From contig JAFGNI010000403.1 of assembly GCA_016927095.1 (NCBI GenBank), positions 1 to 12,079 of the forward strand: a DNA stretch of 12,079 nt. Direction: 5' to 3'. Positions 1 to 6,849 of this stretch are shown here, in pieces; the stretch's first letter is position 1, and every line of letters begins with the position of its first letter. The notes under the pieces were generated by a model. It was not told the DNA's origin, made no database searches, and worked only from the letters and a program-made list of their open reading frames with translations. Both the position numbers and the translations under genes were made by a program. The DNA is from Anaerolineae bacterium. Lineage in GTDB: Bacteria; Chloroflexota; Anaerolineae; B4-G1; SLSP01.

Positions 1-803
1 AAGTTACCCACACTCCCGAGGTTGCTCTGAATGTCACCGACCTCGATCGCGCCGGCGCCGATCCAACTCGCGTTGCAGTCGACCTGGCCCGCCGCCACCG
101 GGATGCCCGGCACGAGGCCCGTCGCGACCGCTGCTTCTGGCGTCACCTCGCCCACAATCTCCTCGCAACGGAAGATCTCAGGAAGGAGGTCCGGATCGAT
201 ACCGATCTCGGCTAGCATCCCCTCGTCGAAGCGGCCCTCACGCAGGTTGTAGGCCACCCCGTAGAAGGCGGCGCTGGAGTAGTGCAGCGTCGGTCGTCCC
301 GTCAGCTTCAGCGTGATAAAGCCGTCGATCGTCAGCGCTTTCTCGACCTCGGCGAAACTCTCCGGACGGTGCCGCTTCTCCCACAGGAGGTTGACCAGCG
401 CCGGATGATCCTCGAGGCGATAGCCAGAAAGCTGAAAGATACGCTCCTCCCCGAGGGTCTCCTTCAACCACGCGACCTCCGGGGTCGCACGCCGGTCCAT
501 CAGGTTGTAAGCGTGGTGCACCGGCGTCGCGTTTGCATCGACCATCACCAGGGAGGGCAGCGCCGACGAAGCCGCGATGCCCCGCACCTCACTCGGTTGG
601 GCCCCAGCCTCGACGATGACGGCTCGGATCAGACGACAAGCGATCTCCCAATAGAGTCCGGCATCGTGCTCCGACCAGCCCGGATGCTCGTGGATCAGGG
701 GATACTCCTCAAGAGCAAATCCCCGGACCTCACCCTGCGTATCAATCAAGCAGGCCTTGGCGCCCCCCGTGCCGTAGTCTATGCCCAGATAGTAGTCTGC
801 CAT
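1..803 (-). CDS. FGGY-family carbohydrate kinase, C-terminus beyond the left edge
   Basis: ATP-dependent cytoplasmic sugar kinase of the FGGY family (xylulokinase, gluconokinase and AI-2 kinase relatives); the actual sugar cannot be told from the sequence. The frame is open from ATG at 803 to base 1, giving 267 residues of a protein normally about 500 long, so roughly the first half is here. The N-terminus has the phosphate-1 motif [15 protein letters not shown] (residues 7-21). The central EHPGWSEHD segment is typical of FGGY domain 1, and the visible end, [13 protein letters not shown], matches the region closing the first actin-like domain with the second nucleotide-contacting Gly motif. 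The start is supported by AAGGAG seven bases upstream. It lies 26 bases downstream of a decayed SorC-type regulator remnant on the same strand, the usual regulator-kinase arrangement. No internal stop or shift was seen when I translated it throughout. Confidence 0.9.
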   Translation of the reverse strand, partial: MADYYLGIDYGTGGAKACLIDTQGEVRGFALEEYPLIHEHPGWSEHDAGLYWEIACRLIRAVIVEAGAQPSEVRGIAASSALPSLVMVDANATPVHHAYNLMDRRATPEVAWLKETLGEERIFQLSGYRLEDHPALVNLLWEKRHRPESFAEVEKALTIDGFITLKLTGRPTLHYSSAAFYGVAYNLREGRFDEGMLAEIGIDPDLLPEIFRCEEIVGEVTPEAAVATGLVPGIPVAAGQVDCNASWIGAGAIEVGDIQSNLGSVGN

Positions 804-829
804 AGCGTCTCCTTGTGGTTCGCGTCGTC

Positions 830-1577
830 TCAGGCCTCGCCCGCAGCAGCCAGCAACCGCCGCGCGTTGCCCACGTCGGTGACCAGCACATCGATCAGGC
901 GCCCACGCAGCGCGGCGCGGATCACCTCGAGCTTTTCCTGGCCTCCTGCGACGCCGATGACGCACAGGATATCGACCAACTGCCCTAGCGTCAGACCTAT
1001 GATCCGCTCGTCGATCTCGTGGGACACCGCCTGACCTTCAGCGTCGTAGAAGCGCAGGCCGATGTCACCAACAGCGCCAAGGGCAGCTAGCTCGTCAACC
1101 GTATCCTCGTCTAGGATGCGCGACTGTCGCACCACCGATCCTGGGGTCGGGTGTCCAATGCCCACTAGGGCGATGCCGGCCCTGGCCGCGAGGGCGAGCG
1201 TCTCGGCGATCTGCGAATCGGAGAGGCGTGCATCGCGCACCGCGACACTGGACACGATGCCGGGCGCAGCCAGGATGCGGGCCTTAGCCCCCAGGGCCCG
1301 CGCCGTCCGGTGGACGAGGTCTACGCCATAGACGTCGGCCTCGGGGTGGCCCAGTCCCCCCAGCGCCTGGACGACGCGCGCCTCGGGCTAGTCCTGGGGG
1401 CTAAGGGCGTCGACAACGGATAGCGGCGTACTCCCCACGTCAACGCAAGCACCTGTTGCCGCGAAGGTCGCGCACCAAGCATTCGGTAGCGGTCGCGCCC
1501 AGGACATCGCAGATCGCAGCTGGATCTCCGTCTACGGAGTCCGCGATGAGCACCTCGTCAATGCCGGTGACACCCAT
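830..1577 (-). pseudogene. Decayed SorC/DeoR-like transcriptional regulator (sugar-binding domain remnant)
   Basis: The C-terminal effector-binding domain of a SorC-family regulator, which normally binds a phosphorylated sugar and controls neighbouring sugar genes. The 1255-830 part reads cleanly and ends with the family-typical stretch [18 protein letters not shown] followed by IDVLVTD. Upstream in the same frame, similarity continues ([12 protein letters not shown], then [17 protein letters not shown]) but is cut by a TAG at 1390-1388. Before that stop the frame still reads like the family (DVGSTPLSVVDALSPQ), then similarity moves to another frame, where ATG 1577 opens 45 residues (IDEVLIADSVDGDPAAI) ending in TGA at 1442-1440. 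So there is one frameshift at about 1440-1470 and one nonsense codon. The N-terminal helix-turn-helix is absent: only 88 bases separate the remnant from the next gene and they encode nothing like it. Intact members are about 320 residues. Assembly error could explain the two lesions but not the missing HTH. Confidence 0.8.
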
Positions 1578-1665
1578 CCTTAATACTCACAACGGATCGG
1601 CGTTGCGCCAGATGGCCCCAAACGCCTCATAGGGCGCAGAACCCGAGCCAGCCAATGCACACAGC

Positions 1666-2040
1666 CTACTTCGCCTTCGCGATGCGGACCGGCGTGCCTT
1701 GCTTCGTGCCGCGGAGTTGGGTCGCGTCGTCGGTCACCTTGCCGAGGATATTGACCGGGCTGTAGGCCTGTGGGCGCGGGCCGCTGCTTGCCGGCGTCGG
1801 GCCGTAGAAGATGCAGAAGGCATGGCCCATCGGCCAGTAGCCGAGAGTGCCTACGTCTACCTGCGCCCTGGCATCCGCAGCCTGTTCGGCCTGGACAGGG
1901 ATCTCGAAGTAGACCTCATCCCCCCAGACGCTGACCTCTGCCTGGACCGGCAGCGCATCCCACACCTGCGTCGCCGTGGCGCTGTCGTTTAGCTCCGCCG
2001 TCAATCGCGTCCCGCCCACCGTGATCACGATCCTGCGCAT
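1666..2040 (-). CDS. Cyclophilin-like fold protein (TM1367-like)
   Basis: A 124-residue protein of the cyclophilin_like family whose structural prototype is Thermotoga TM1367: a small beta-barrel resembling cyclophilin but without established peptidyl-prolyl isomerase activity; its role is unknown. Family-typical segments are the opening IVITVGGTRLTAELNDS, WGDEVYFEIPV in the middle, and GYWPMGHAFCIFYGPTP, followed by SPVNILGKV near the end. I chose ATG 2040 over an in-frame ATG at 2109 because AAGGAGG sits six bases upstream of 2040, because homology begins there, and because the -35 box of a strong promoter occupies 2104-2109, so the longer start would not be transcribed. It is the first gene of a minus-strand run continuing into the decayed regulator and the sugar kinase, though nothing shows a functional link. 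No signal peptide is visible, so cytoplasmic. Confidence 0.85.
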   Translation of the reverse strand: MRRIVITVGGTRLTAELNDSATATQVWDALPVQAEVSVWGDEVYFEIPVQAEQAADARAQVDVGTLGYWPMGHAFCIFYGPTPASSGPRPQAYSPVNILGKVTDDATQLRGTKQGTPVRIAKAK

Positions 2041-2072
2041 CGGCCCCCTCCTTGTCGGTGTGTGTCCCAGCT

Positions 2073-2082
2073 CTGATATCAG
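2073..2082. promoter_or_regulatory. 10-bp perfect palindrome at promoter of the cyclophilin-like gene
   Basis: CTGATATCAG is a perfect palindrome covering the downstream edge of the -10 box (2081-2086) and the predicted transcription start (about 2074) of the minus-strand gene. Its position would suit an operator, but a 10-bp palindrome can arise by chance and there is no second copy nearby. Confidence 0.3.
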
Positions 2083-2109
2083 TATAGGGTCAGCGCCCGT
2101 GCCCGTCAA
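2081..2109 (-). promoter_or_regulatory. Sigma-70-type promoter of the cyclophilin-like gene
   Basis: On the minus strand, TTGACG (2109-2104, 5/6 to consensus) is followed by a 17-base spacer and TATACT (2086-2081, 5/6). Predicted start of transcription is about 2074, leaving a leader of about 34 bases with AAGGAGG before ATG 2040. This is one of the two best promoter matches in the window and settles the start codon of the gene. Confidence 0.7.
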
Positions 2110-2193
2110 AAGCGCTAGCCCCGCTGCCCTTCCGTCGTGTTTTCACGATCCCACCGCTCCGTTCAGCGAGTCTGTGCAGCGATGAACAACTGT

Positions 2194-2201
2194 GCTACAC
2201 T
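2194..2201 (+). promoter_or_regulatory. Possible extended -10 promoter of the small protein/NTase pair
   Basis: GC preceded by TGT gives an extended -10-like TGTGCTACACT ending at 2201; the hexamer TACACT is at 2196-2201. The 17-base-spaced -35 position (2173-2178, TGTGCA) is poor. Transcription would start near 2208, inside or next to the AGGAGGG ribosome site at 2208-2214, which leaves an unusually short leader and weakens the call. Confidence 0.3.
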
Positions 2202-2219
2202 GAAGAGAGGAGGGCAGAC

Positions 2220-2489
2220 ATGGCAATCCTGTCTGAGGATACGCACCCCGAGATCGAGGCGCGCATGGTCGAGGCCTGGCGAGCGATGACGCCCAATGAG
2301 AAGTTCGGCCAGGTCTTCGCGATGCGTGAGACGGTGATGGCGATGGCGATGGCCGGATTGAGGTCGCGCCACCCGGAGGAGAGCGACGCCAGACTCCGCC
2401 GTCGCCTCGCCGCCATTCTCGTAGGCGAAGACCTTGCGAACCGCGCCTATGGGCCCCTAGAGGCATCGGATGAATCAGAGCCCCACTGA
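2220..2489 (+). CDS. Small helical protein of unknown function paired with a nucleotidyltransferase
   Basis: An 89-residue, charged, probably all-helical protein. I recognise the general type: short proteins beginning with a PEIE..M.EAWR.M.P.EK pattern and containing a G.RSRHPEESDARLRRRLAAIL-like helix, repeatedly found directly upstream of MNT/AbiEii-like nucleotidyltransferase genes in Chloroflexota, cyanobacteria and other phyla. No function is established to my knowledge. Visible features are an Ala/Met-rich centre (MAMAMAGL, residues about 40-47) followed by an Arg-rich amphipathic helix. There is no membrane segment or signal peptide. AGGAGGG at 2208-2214 sits five bases before the ATG. 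The gene overlaps the next by 20 bases, implying translational coupling. By analogy with two-gene toxin-antitoxin units it could be the partner or antitoxin of the nucleotidyltransferase, but that is inference. Confidence 0.75.
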   Translation: MAILSEDTHPEIEARMVEAWRAMTPNEKFGQVFAMRETVMAMAMAGLRSRHPEESDARLRRRLAAILVGEDLANRAYGPLEASDESEPH

Positions 2490-3060
2490 CGTCACACTGC
2501 TGATTGCGCGGATCCTTGAGGTGCTGAAGATACCGTACGCGATTGGCGGGTCACTGGCGAGCGCAACCCACGGCGCTGCTCGCGCCACAACCGATGTGGA
2601 CATCGTTGCGGCGCTCGATCAAGACCACGTGACACCCCTCCTGAGACGCGTGCAGGACGAGTTCTACGCCGATGAGGGCATGATACGGGAAGCCGTGCAC
2701 CGACACGCCTCCTTCAACATACTTCACTTGGCTACGATGTTCAAAGTTGACGTCTTCATCGCCGGCGCGCGTTCGTTTGATGCCGCGCAGCTTCAGCGGC
2801 GCCAACGTGTGCGGATCGGCGAGACGCCGGGCGAATTGGCATACGTGATAACCCCGGAGGATACCATCTTGGCGAAGCTGGACTGGTACCGTAAGGGGCA
2901 GGAGGTCTCCGATCGCCAGTGGCGTGACGTGCTGGGCGTAATCCGGGTACAGGAAGGCCGGTTGGACTGGGCCTACCTGGAGGGCATGGCCGAGACGCTT
3001 GGTGTGGCTGACCTACTTCATCGGGCGAGGTCACAGGCTGTGATAGACGCGGGGCGATGA
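2470..3060 (+). CDS. Nucleotidyltransferase-fold protein (AbiEii/MNT-like)
   Basis: A 196-residue protein of the Pol-beta-like nucleotidyltransferase superfamily. The family signature is visible: IGGSLASATHG (residues 25-35) followed by TTDVDIV (40-46), giving the metal-binding Asp42 and Asp44, and a third acidic residue, Asp94, in FKVDVFI (91-97). ITPEDTILAKLDWYRKGQEVSDRQWRD-like sequence near residues 126-152 is the conserved helical region of the AbiEii/DUF6036-type subfamily. Such proteins transfer a nucleotide to RNA, protein or a small molecule; related AbiEii and MenT toxins modify tRNA or nucleotide pools, but the substrate here is unknown. All three catalytic acids are present, so an active enzyme is plausible. 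The ATG lies within the 3' end of the small upstream gene (20-base overlap), pointing to coupled expression. Cytoplasmic; no membrane segments. Confidence 0.85.
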   Translation: MNQSPTDVTLLIARILEVLKIPYAIGGSLASATHGAARATTDVDIVAALDQDHVTPLLRRVQDEFYADEGMIREAVHRHASFNILHLATMFKVDVFIAGARSFDAAQLQRRQRVRIGETPGELAYVITPEDTILAKLDWYRKGQEVSDRQWRDVLGVIRVQEGRLDWAYLEGMAETLGVADLLHRARSQAVIDAGR

Positions 3061-3109
3061 CCGTACATAAGCAGAGGCCTGCCACCGAAGTGTAGCCAGC
3101 CCCTCTATC

Positions 3110-3136
3110 GCCCGTAGCGGACATCAGTCCACGGGC
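3110..3136. terminator. Hairpin between two convergent genes
   Basis: GCCCGT (3110-3115) pairs with ACGGGC (3131-3136), and after a 3-base bulge (AGC) GGAC (3119-3122) pairs with GTCC (3127-3130) around an ATCA loop: ten base pairs in total. It lies between the convergent ends at 3060 (plus) and 3175 (minus), where a bidirectional terminator would be expected. Neither side has a T-run, so it is not a textbook intrinsic terminator. The rest of 3061-3174 shows nothing else. Confidence 0.3.
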
Positions 3137-3174
3137 TTCGGCCAACAGCTTACCGCCGCCGACCTCCGTCGACC

Positions 3175-4398
3175 TCATTCATACCGGCTGAACCGCCAGA
3201 CGCCAAGGCCCATCAACAGAATGGAGAAGCCCAGCAGAATCCCCACATGCGGCAGCACAGCGACGAGGCCAGCACCGCGAACGAGGATATCAGTGTACGC
3301 CCGCATCGCCCACGTCGACGGCAGAACCTGTACCACCTGTCTGTAGAGCGGTGGTGTGATCTCCAGCGGGAACCAAGCGCCACCCAACGCCGCCATCGCC
3401 ATCGACATGCCCACAACCACGCTGCTGGCCTGGCCCTGCGTGCTGACAGCGGTCGCCAGCAGAGTACCCAGGCTCACCGTCGCCAGCGCGAAGGCGAAGG
3501 AGACCGCTGCGACGGCCAAGGGCTGCCGGTCCCAGCCAACGTCGAAGAGCAGGGCTCCCACGCCCAGGAGCAGCGCCATCTGGACCAGGCCCAGTAGCAG
3601 TCGGGCCACCAGTTTGCCTCCCAGGATCGTGCCCCGCCTGGCCGGCATGACGAGCATCCGTCTGAGCGTGCCGTTCAGACGTTCAGCAACCAGGGCCTCA
3701 GCCGCGCCCAGGAGCGTGATCTGCACCCAGGTGACGATCTGACCAGCCGACGCTTGCTCAGCCCCCGTAGCGAAATCGCGGGACTCGGCGATGCGCACGC
3801 CTTCCGGCCACCGGACTTCGGGTATCGCCGGCGGGTCCGCTGTCGCCGCCAATGTCGCCTCCAGCACCTCCACAAAGAAGCCCTGCGCTTCGGCCTCGGT
3901 CGTCACAACGTCCGCCTTGCGCGCTTGTTCGACGCCCATGTCAGCGACCAGTGCTGCCCCCCCGACCCGCCCCCGGGCCGCCATCAGGGCCTGCTCGACC
4001 GCCGGGGACGCGCTGTTGTTGGGGAGCGTGTGCAGCACCACGGTCGGTGTACCCCCGGCCAACAGGGTCTCGCTGAAGTCGGCGGGGATCGCCAGGCCAT
4101 AGCTCTCCGCCGGTATGGCCTCCACTCGCTCGGGCGCCAGATTGGCCTCCTCGAGCGCGCCCAACAGCGCGTCGACCAGGTCGCCGGTATCCGAGGTCTG
4201 CACGTAGATCGGGATCGTGACCTCCTCGACGGGGTCATCACTTGGGCCCATCATGCCACCCAGCCCAGCACCTACCGCGAAGGTGAACAGCAGCGGCAGC
4301 AGAACATAGAAGACCAACGAGATGGGGCTGCTAAACTCGTTCTGGAACTCGGTTCGCACGAGGGCCACCCACCTTCGCAACGAAGTGAGGATCGTCAT
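3175..4398 (-). CDS. ABC-2 type exporter permease (second permease of the operon)
   Basis: A 407-residue inner-membrane permease of the ABC-2 (NatB/DrrB-like) type. One N-terminal membrane segment (about 26-47) precedes an extracytoplasmic domain (about 50-215, containing PIYVQTSDTGDLVDALL and FSETLLAGGTPTVVLHTLP), then a five- to six-span C-terminal membrane block. The cytoplasmic coupling loop AERLNGTLRRMLVMP (about 238-252) matches the family's E-G-T-x(2)-R-L-P pattern, and GGAWFPLEITPP followed by LPSTWAMRAYTDILVRG is diagnostic of the class. The open frame extends to 4548, but homology starts at MTILTSLRRW, ATG 4398 has GAGGGG just upstream, and the longer version would overlap the preceding permease. 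The gap to that permease is 11 bases, so co-translation is likely. With the other permease it probably forms a heterodimeric channel driven by the ATPase; substrate unknown (drug, lipid or ion). Confidence 0.9.
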   Translation of the reverse strand: MTILTSLRRWVALVRTEFQNEFSSPISLVFYVLLPLLFTFAVGAGLGGMMGPSDDPVEEVTIPIYVQTSDTGDLVDALLGALEEANLAPERVEAIPAESYGLAIPADFSETLLAGGTPTVVLHTLPNNSASPAVEQALMAARGRVGGAALVADMGVEQARKADVVTTEAEAQGFFVEVLEATLAATADPPAIPEVRWPEGVRIAESRDFATGAEQASAGQIVTWVQITLLGAAEALVAERLNGTLRRMLVMPARRGTILGGKLVARLLLGLVQMALLLGVGALLFDVGWDRQPLAVAAVSFAFALATVSLGTLLATAVSTQGQASSVVVGMSMAMAALGGAWFPLEITPPLYRQVVQVLPSTWAMRAYTDILVRGAGLVAVLPHVGILLGFSILLMGLGVWRFSRYE

Positions 4399-4409
4399 CG
4401 CCGCCCCTC

Positions 4410-5762
4410 TCAGTCGAACTGGCGCCGGAACCCTACCAGCGCCACAGCGTAGTAGATGACCGTCAACGCCAGCACCCCACCCAACCGCGGCAGGACCTCG
4501 ATCAAGTCCCTGCCGAGCTGGAGACGGGAGAAGATCTCGATGCCCCACGCGTTAGGCGTCACCAGGCTGATCCGCTGCAGCCAGAGTGGGAGATTGGAGC
4601 GTGGCAGGAAGCTGCCGGACACCGCCGAACCGACCAGCGTGACGGCGGTGCCGATGGCACCGGCTTGACCCGGCGTGCGGGCCCAGGCGGAGATGAGCGC
4701 GCCCACACTGGAGGCGCAGATAACGAGAGCTAGGATACTCACCAGCACCGCCGGCACCGCGCCCCAATAAGCGCCGGCAAGGGACGTGGCGCCCCAAAGG
4801 AGCAGCATCTGCAATAGCCCCGTCAGCACGATCCCAGCCATCTTGCCCAGCAGAACGGTCAGCGGCGTCAACGGCGCGGTGAGAAGGCGAGGCAGCGTGC
4901 CCAGGCTTCGTTCAGCAAGGAGCGTCCGCCCACCGGAGGTGACGGCGAACATCAGGAAGAGCACAGCCATGCTAGCTGCAGTGTAGCTGATCCAGCTGAA
5001 GCTCTGACCGGTCTGCGAGACGATCTCAACTTCAATGGGAAGCGCGGCAGAGACCTCAGCACCGGCACCAAAGCTATCCTGCGCATCCACAAGCTGCGAG
5101 GCAACGATGTCGTCGCGGTCGACCATCTGCCCCGAAGGAGTCTGCGTCTGGACCAGACGCCCCACAACAGTGGAGATCCCCTGGACCTGCAGGTTCATGA
5201 TCTCGATCCCCTGCTTGACCACGCTCTTGACGACGCTCACACTCAGGCGCCAGTCCGGGCTTGCATAGATCTCGACGATAACGGGATCAGCAGGTCGGCT
5301 CTGCGCCTCCACGAAGGCCCGCGCGATGGCGTCCTCTTGGGCGCGCGTCAACTCCGCATCCGGGCTCAGAGTGAGCAGGTCGAGACCCAGACGCTCCTCA
5401 ACGAGGCCCGCCATGGGCAGCACGCGATCTCCAAAGCCCTCAGGGATGATCACCAGCGCTGCGACCTGGTCCGCCTCAACCCGGGATCGGGCCGCTGCCT
5501 CATCTGAGACCCGCTCCAACGCAATGAGGGTTTCCACATCCTCCACCTCAAAGACGTCCAGGAACATCGCCGAGAACTCACTCTGATCCCGATCCAGCAG
5601 CAACACCGGGATACCGGCTAGAGGCGTGTCGCCCTCGCCGCCGAAGGCCGCACCAATCACTAAGGTCAGCACCAGCGGCGTGACCAGCATCGTGACGATC
5701 GCGCCGACATCGCGGAAGGCCAGCTTCACTTCCTTCCAAGCCAATACCCAGAGCCGTCTCAT
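4410..5762 (-). CDS. ABC-2 type exporter permease (first permease of the operon)
   Basis: A 450-residue ABC-2 permease. The N-terminus WKEVKLAFRDVGAI is the amphipathic elbow helix that docks on the ATPase, followed by one membrane span (about 21-40). A long extracytoplasmic domain (about 42-250) carries the LVIIPEGFGDRV segment typical of ABC-2 exporters. The C-terminal block has membrane spans near 258-277, 301-325, 332-356, 366-385 and 425-445. The coupling loop LLAERSLGTLPRLLTAPL (281-298) and SGSFLPRSNLPLWLQ followed by TPNAWGIEIFSRL are family motifs. AAGGGGG lies about eight bases before ATG 5762, and the gap to the ATPase stop is 27 bases. It is similar in plan but not in sequence to the second permease, suggesting an asymmetric two-permease complex. 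Confidence 0.92.
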   Translation of the reverse strand: MRRLWVLAWKEVKLAFRDVGAIVTMLVTPLVLTLVIGAAFGGEGDTPLAGIPVLLLDRDQSEFSAMFLDVFEVEDVETLIALERVSDEAAARSRVEADQVAALVIIPEGFGDRVLPMAGLVEERLGLDLLTLSPDAELTRAQEDAIARAFVEAQSRPADPVIVEIYASPDWRLSVSVVKSVVKQGIEIMNLQVQGISTVVGRLVQTQTPSGQMVDRDDIVASQLVDAQDSFGAGAEVSAALPIEVEIVSQTGQSFSWISYTAASMAVLFLMFAVTSGGRTLLAERSLGTLPRLLTAPLTPLTVLLGKMAGIVLTGLLQMLLLWGATSLAGAYWGAVPAVLVSILALVICASSVGALISAWARTPGQAGAIGTAVTLVGSAVSGSFLPRSNLPLWLQRISLVTPNAWGIEIFSRLQLGRDLIEVLPRLGGVLALTVIYYAVALVGFRRQFD

Positions 5763-5789
5763 GCCCGTTCCCCCTTGCCGACCATTGGG

Positions 5790-6737
5790 TCAGTCACGCA
5801 GCGCCCGCCCGGTCAGGTGCAGGAAGACGGTTTCGAGGTTCGGCTCCTGGATCTCGATCGTGCGGATGCTGAGGCCCAGGTCGGAAGCTGCGCCGACCAC
5901 GACGGGTAGGACGGCTTCCGCTGAGTCCGCGTTGACGATCAGTTCCCCGTCGTTGCTCGTCGCCTGGTGCACCGCCGGCACGGACCCAATCCGCTCAGCT
6001 AGCTCGGCCCCGCCTGTCGACTGCGTCAACTGGAATACCAGGGTCTCGTGCTCGCCCACAAGCTGCGTGAGCTCGTTCAGTGTCCCGATGGCAATCAGCC
6101 GGCCTTGGTCCATGATGCCGATCCGGTCACTGAGCTCCTGCGCCTCTTCCATGTAGTGGGTGGTGTAGAGGACTGTGGTCCCATTGTAGGCCATCCCCTT
6201 GACCCAATCCAAGATGTAGCGACGGCTCTGGGGATCGATGGCGACCGTCGGCTCATCGAGCATCACCAACGGCGGTGACCCCAACAGCCCTACCGCGAGG
6301 TTCAGCCGGCGCTTCATGCCGCCGGAGAAGGTCTTGACACGGTCCTTGGCTCGCCCGGTCAGTTCCATCAAAGCCAGCTTCTCGGCGACCTCTCGCTTGA
6401 GCTCGCTCCCGGAGAGACCGCGCATCTCGCCCCAGAAGCGCAGGTTCTCCTCTGCCGTAAGCTCCATATAGAGCGCCAGATCCTGGGGCACGACGCCTAT
6501 GCGCCGCCGCACCGCCATCGCTTCTTGCTGCGTATCGTGACCGTCGATCCGGATACGACCTTCCGTCGGCGTGAGCAGCGTGCTCATCATCGAGATGGTG
6601 GTCGTCTTCCCTGCCCCGTTGGGACCCAGGAGGCTGAACATCTCGCCAGCCTGGATATCAAAGGAGACATCGTCGACGGCATTGGGCCCGTCAGGCTCAT
6701 ACCGCTTCACAAGTTCACGAACCTCAACCAGCGCCAT
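5790..6737 (-). CDS. ABC exporter ATP-binding protein (DrrA/NatA-like)
   Basis: A 315-residue ATPase that powers the two permeases encoded just downstream. Visible motifs in order: Walker A GPNGAGKTT (38-46), Q-loop Gln85 in VVPQDLALY, signature FSGGMKRRLNLA (137-148), Walker B LVMLDE (157-162), D-loop AIDPQSRR, and H-loop His194 in TTHYMEEAQ. The C-terminal about 90 residues form the DUF4162-type tail ending in the characteristic PNLETVFLHLTGRALRD, as in daunorubicin-resistance ATPase DrrA. Canonical catalytic residues are all present, so it should be active; the D-loop Ala in place of the usual Gly is a minor variant. The start ATG 6737 has GGAGGA five bases upstream. First gene of the exporter operon. 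Its upstream region holds a palindrome centred 40 bases before the ATG, so expression is probably repressor-controlled. Confidence 0.95.
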   Translation of the reverse strand: MALVEVRELVKRYEPDGPNAVDDVSFDIQAGEMFSLLGPNGAGKTTTISMMSTLLTPTEGRIRIDGHDTQQEAMAVRRRIGVVPQDLALYMELTAEENLRFWGEMRGLSGSELKREVAEKLALMELTGRAKDRVKTFSGGMKRRLNLAVGLLGSPPLVMLDEPTVAIDPQSRRYILDWVKGMAYNGTTVLYTTHYMEEAQELSDRIGIMDQGRLIAIGTLNELTQLVGEHETLVFQLTQSTGGAELAERIGSVPAVHQATSNDGELIVNADSAEAVLPVVVGAASDLGLSIRTIEIQEPNLETVFLHLTGRALRD

Positions 6738-6754
6738 GTCTCCTCCTGTCTGCT

Positions 6755-6811
6755 ACAGCTTTCATCTCAACCTTCCGGGAAGGTAGGTACCCGTCTCGCC
6801 TCGAAAGCTGT
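6755..6811. repeat. 9-bp inverted repeat flanking operator 1
   Basis: ACAGCTTTC (6755-6763) and GAAAGCTGT (6803-6811) are perfect inverted copies 39 bases apart, enclosing the 15-bp palindrome at 6770-6784. It may be a second regulator's split site or could fold in the exporter transcript leader. Chance occurrence cannot be excluded. Confidence 0.35.
6770..6784. promoter_or_regulatory. Operator-like palindrome 1, exporter side
   Basis: ACCTTCCGGGAAGGT is a palindrome with 7-bp arms around one central base. It is the exact reverse complement of the element at 6850-6864. Its centre is 40 bases before the ATPase start codon. A weak minus-strand promoter (CGGACA at 6814-6809, TACCTA at 6789-6784) would abut it. 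The dyad size suits a TetR-, GntR- or PadR-type dimer; no regulator gene lies in the window. Confidence 0.65.
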
Positions 6812-6849
6812 CCGACTATCAGTCACACCACGCGCCGCAGGATCGGCGC

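Noticed and set aside
282..1034. Long plus-strand open frame of 250 codons
   Set aside because: It lies antisense to the clearly coding FGGY kinase and the regulator remnant; its translation is Arg/Ser/Pro-rich low-complexity typical of a GC-rich shadow frame.
2041..2109. 69-base N-terminal extension of the cyclophilin-like gene to ATG 2109
   Set aside because: The -35 and -10 boxes of the promoter lie inside the extension, and a good ribosome site precedes ATG 2040.
2143..2466. Several minus-strand frames antisense to the small protein gene
   Set aside because: His/Arg/Ser-rich shadow translations without ribosome sites; the plus-strand gene has a good ribosome site and a familiar partner.
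3754..4452. Plus-strand open frame of 232 codons
   Set aside because: It is fully antisense to the ABC-2 permease; Arg/Gln/His-rich shadow composition with no recognisable domain.
4399..4548. 50-residue N-terminal extension of the second permease
   Set aside because: It overlaps the first permease's conserved C-terminus out of frame and is not family-like; ATG 4398 has its own ribosome site.
6770..6784. Palindrome read as an intrinsic terminator
   Set aside because: It lies between two divergent start codons, has only one unpaired base in the centre, no U-tract, and a matching second copy, all of which favour an operator.
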